Part shown: positions 63,684-64,000 of the stretch, in pieces
Layout of the letters: every line of letters begins with the position of its first letter
Position numbering within the stretch: position 1 is the stretch's first letter
DNA from: Pseudooceanicola sediminis
GTDB lineage: Bacteria; Pseudomonadota; Alphaproteobacteria; Rhodobacterales; Rhodobacteraceae
Assembly: GCF_003575965.1 (NCBI RefSeq)
Contig: NZ_QWJJ01000004.1
Location: 223,750-287,749 of the forward strand
DNA length: 64,000 bases
Reading direction: 5' to 3'
Position numbers and translations under genes: made by a program
The notes under the pieces: generated by a model
Seen by the model: the letters and a program-made list of their open reading frames with translations, nothing else
The model's database searches: none
Told to the model about the DNA's origin: nothing

Positions 63684-63923
63684 ATGAAATTTACCACCGA
63701 CTGTCCCCCCGGGCGTGCCCGCCCCCATATTCGTGGCGTGACTGGTCTTGCCTTGTCGATGATGCTGGCAACGCTCGGCATCAGCATCCCGTATGTGGCC
63801 TTGCCCGAGCTTGCGAGCGCGTTGCAGGTGTCATTCCGGTCGGCCCAGTGGGTTGTCCTTACCTATCTGTTGTCCGTGACGGTGCTGGTGGTCGCCGTGG
63901 GGCTGACGGCCCAGAGCGGATGA
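63684..63923 (+). pseudogene. Truncated MFS drug/solute transporter
   Basis: 79 residues from ATG 63684 (AAGG upstream). GLALSMMLATLGISIPYVALPELASALQVSFRSAQWVVLTYLLSVTVLVVAVG covers the first two transmembrane segments of a DHA-type MFS exporter (normally 400-500 residues). The frame then stops at 63923 just where the signature loop GRxxDxxGRRR should begin. The end of the window lies 77 bp further on, so the remainder could exist beyond an insertion. Under control of the MerR-type promoter, suggesting a lost efflux response. Confidence 0.7.
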
Positions 63924-64000
63924 GGTGGGTGGCTCCTGCTCCACCGGCATCGAATGTGTGCCAAAGTGCAGTTGTTGTTGACTGCTAGGAAAGGAGCCAC
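63924..64000. mobile_element. Possible end of an insertion sequence (incomplete)
   Basis: Directly after the abrupt end of the MFS frame. Contains GTGGCTCC (63931-63938) and its complement GGAGCCAC (63993-64000), and AGGAAAGGAG near the window edge that could be a ribosome site for a transposase starting outside. No transposase sequence is in the window, so this is inference. Confidence 0.35.

Overview
The window is GC-rich chromosomal DNA of an alphaproteobacterium. Gene order and protein families point to the Rhodobacterales (Roseobacter group). The evidence is a complete Rhodobacter capsulatus-type gene transfer agent (GTA) cluster followed by cysE, a PDH operon whose E1-beta carries its own lipoyl domain, a cbiD/cobK plus cobA/cobB arrangement, cimA next to cysS, and the order fabD - small membrane protein - rpsF-rpsR-rplI. 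No rRNA, tRNA or CRISPR array was recognised.

Layout. 1-7.1 kb: the 5' part of an AsmA/YhdP-like gene (runs off the left edge), a divergent PrxQ/Bcp peroxiredoxin, a DUF455 ferritin-like protein, an M23 peptidase overlapping a bactofilin, and an HNH nuclease. 7.4-13.4 kb: a VOC protein, then a four-gene minus-strand chain (cbiD, cobK, AlkA-type glycosylase, esterase) with every junction an ATGA overlap, and the divergent cobA-cobB pair. 13.5-22.1 kb: an MFS carrier, a squalene/phytoene-synthase-fold protein, cimA, cysS, a phosphoesterase, a PEP-mutase/isocitrate-lyase family enzyme and two tandem cyclophilins. 22.2-29.5 kb: central carbon metabolism (pgk, class I fba, FtsB-like, pdhA-pdhB-pdhC). 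29.6-31.4 kb: an unrecognised gene and cysE. 31.5-45.6 kb: the GTA cluster g1 to g15, all on the minus strand. 45.8-51.2 kb: mltG, fabF, acpP, fabG, fabD. 51.9-62.9 kb: a small membrane protein, rpsF-rpsR-rplI, a lysozyme-like protein, a DEAD-box helicase, a diguanylate cyclase, trigger factor and a PilJ-type sensor-domain protein. 63.2-64 kb: a MerR regulator with a textbook operator driving an MFS gene that breaks off after two transmembrane segments, probably at the edge of a mobile element.

The most interesting signals are non-coding. (1) A 96-bp intergenic element occurs three times (3028, 24961 and 60156). It has four ACCG boxes at exactly 11-bp pitch and a fifth at exactly +87. (2) A second dispersed element (four copies) combines a conserved AAATA-C/T-CC box, a G-tract, a stem-loop whose sequence changes while its pairing is kept, and a GGGGGC..GCCCCC hairpin. 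At one site its last hairpin appears to have been amplified into ten 32-bp repeats. (3) The GTA operon has a near-consensus sigma70-type promoter, but strong intrinsic terminators lie in its leader and again between g2 and g3. This suggests attenuation and a split into two transcription units. (4) A 195-bp tandem repeat (three copies) lies downstream of trigger factor.
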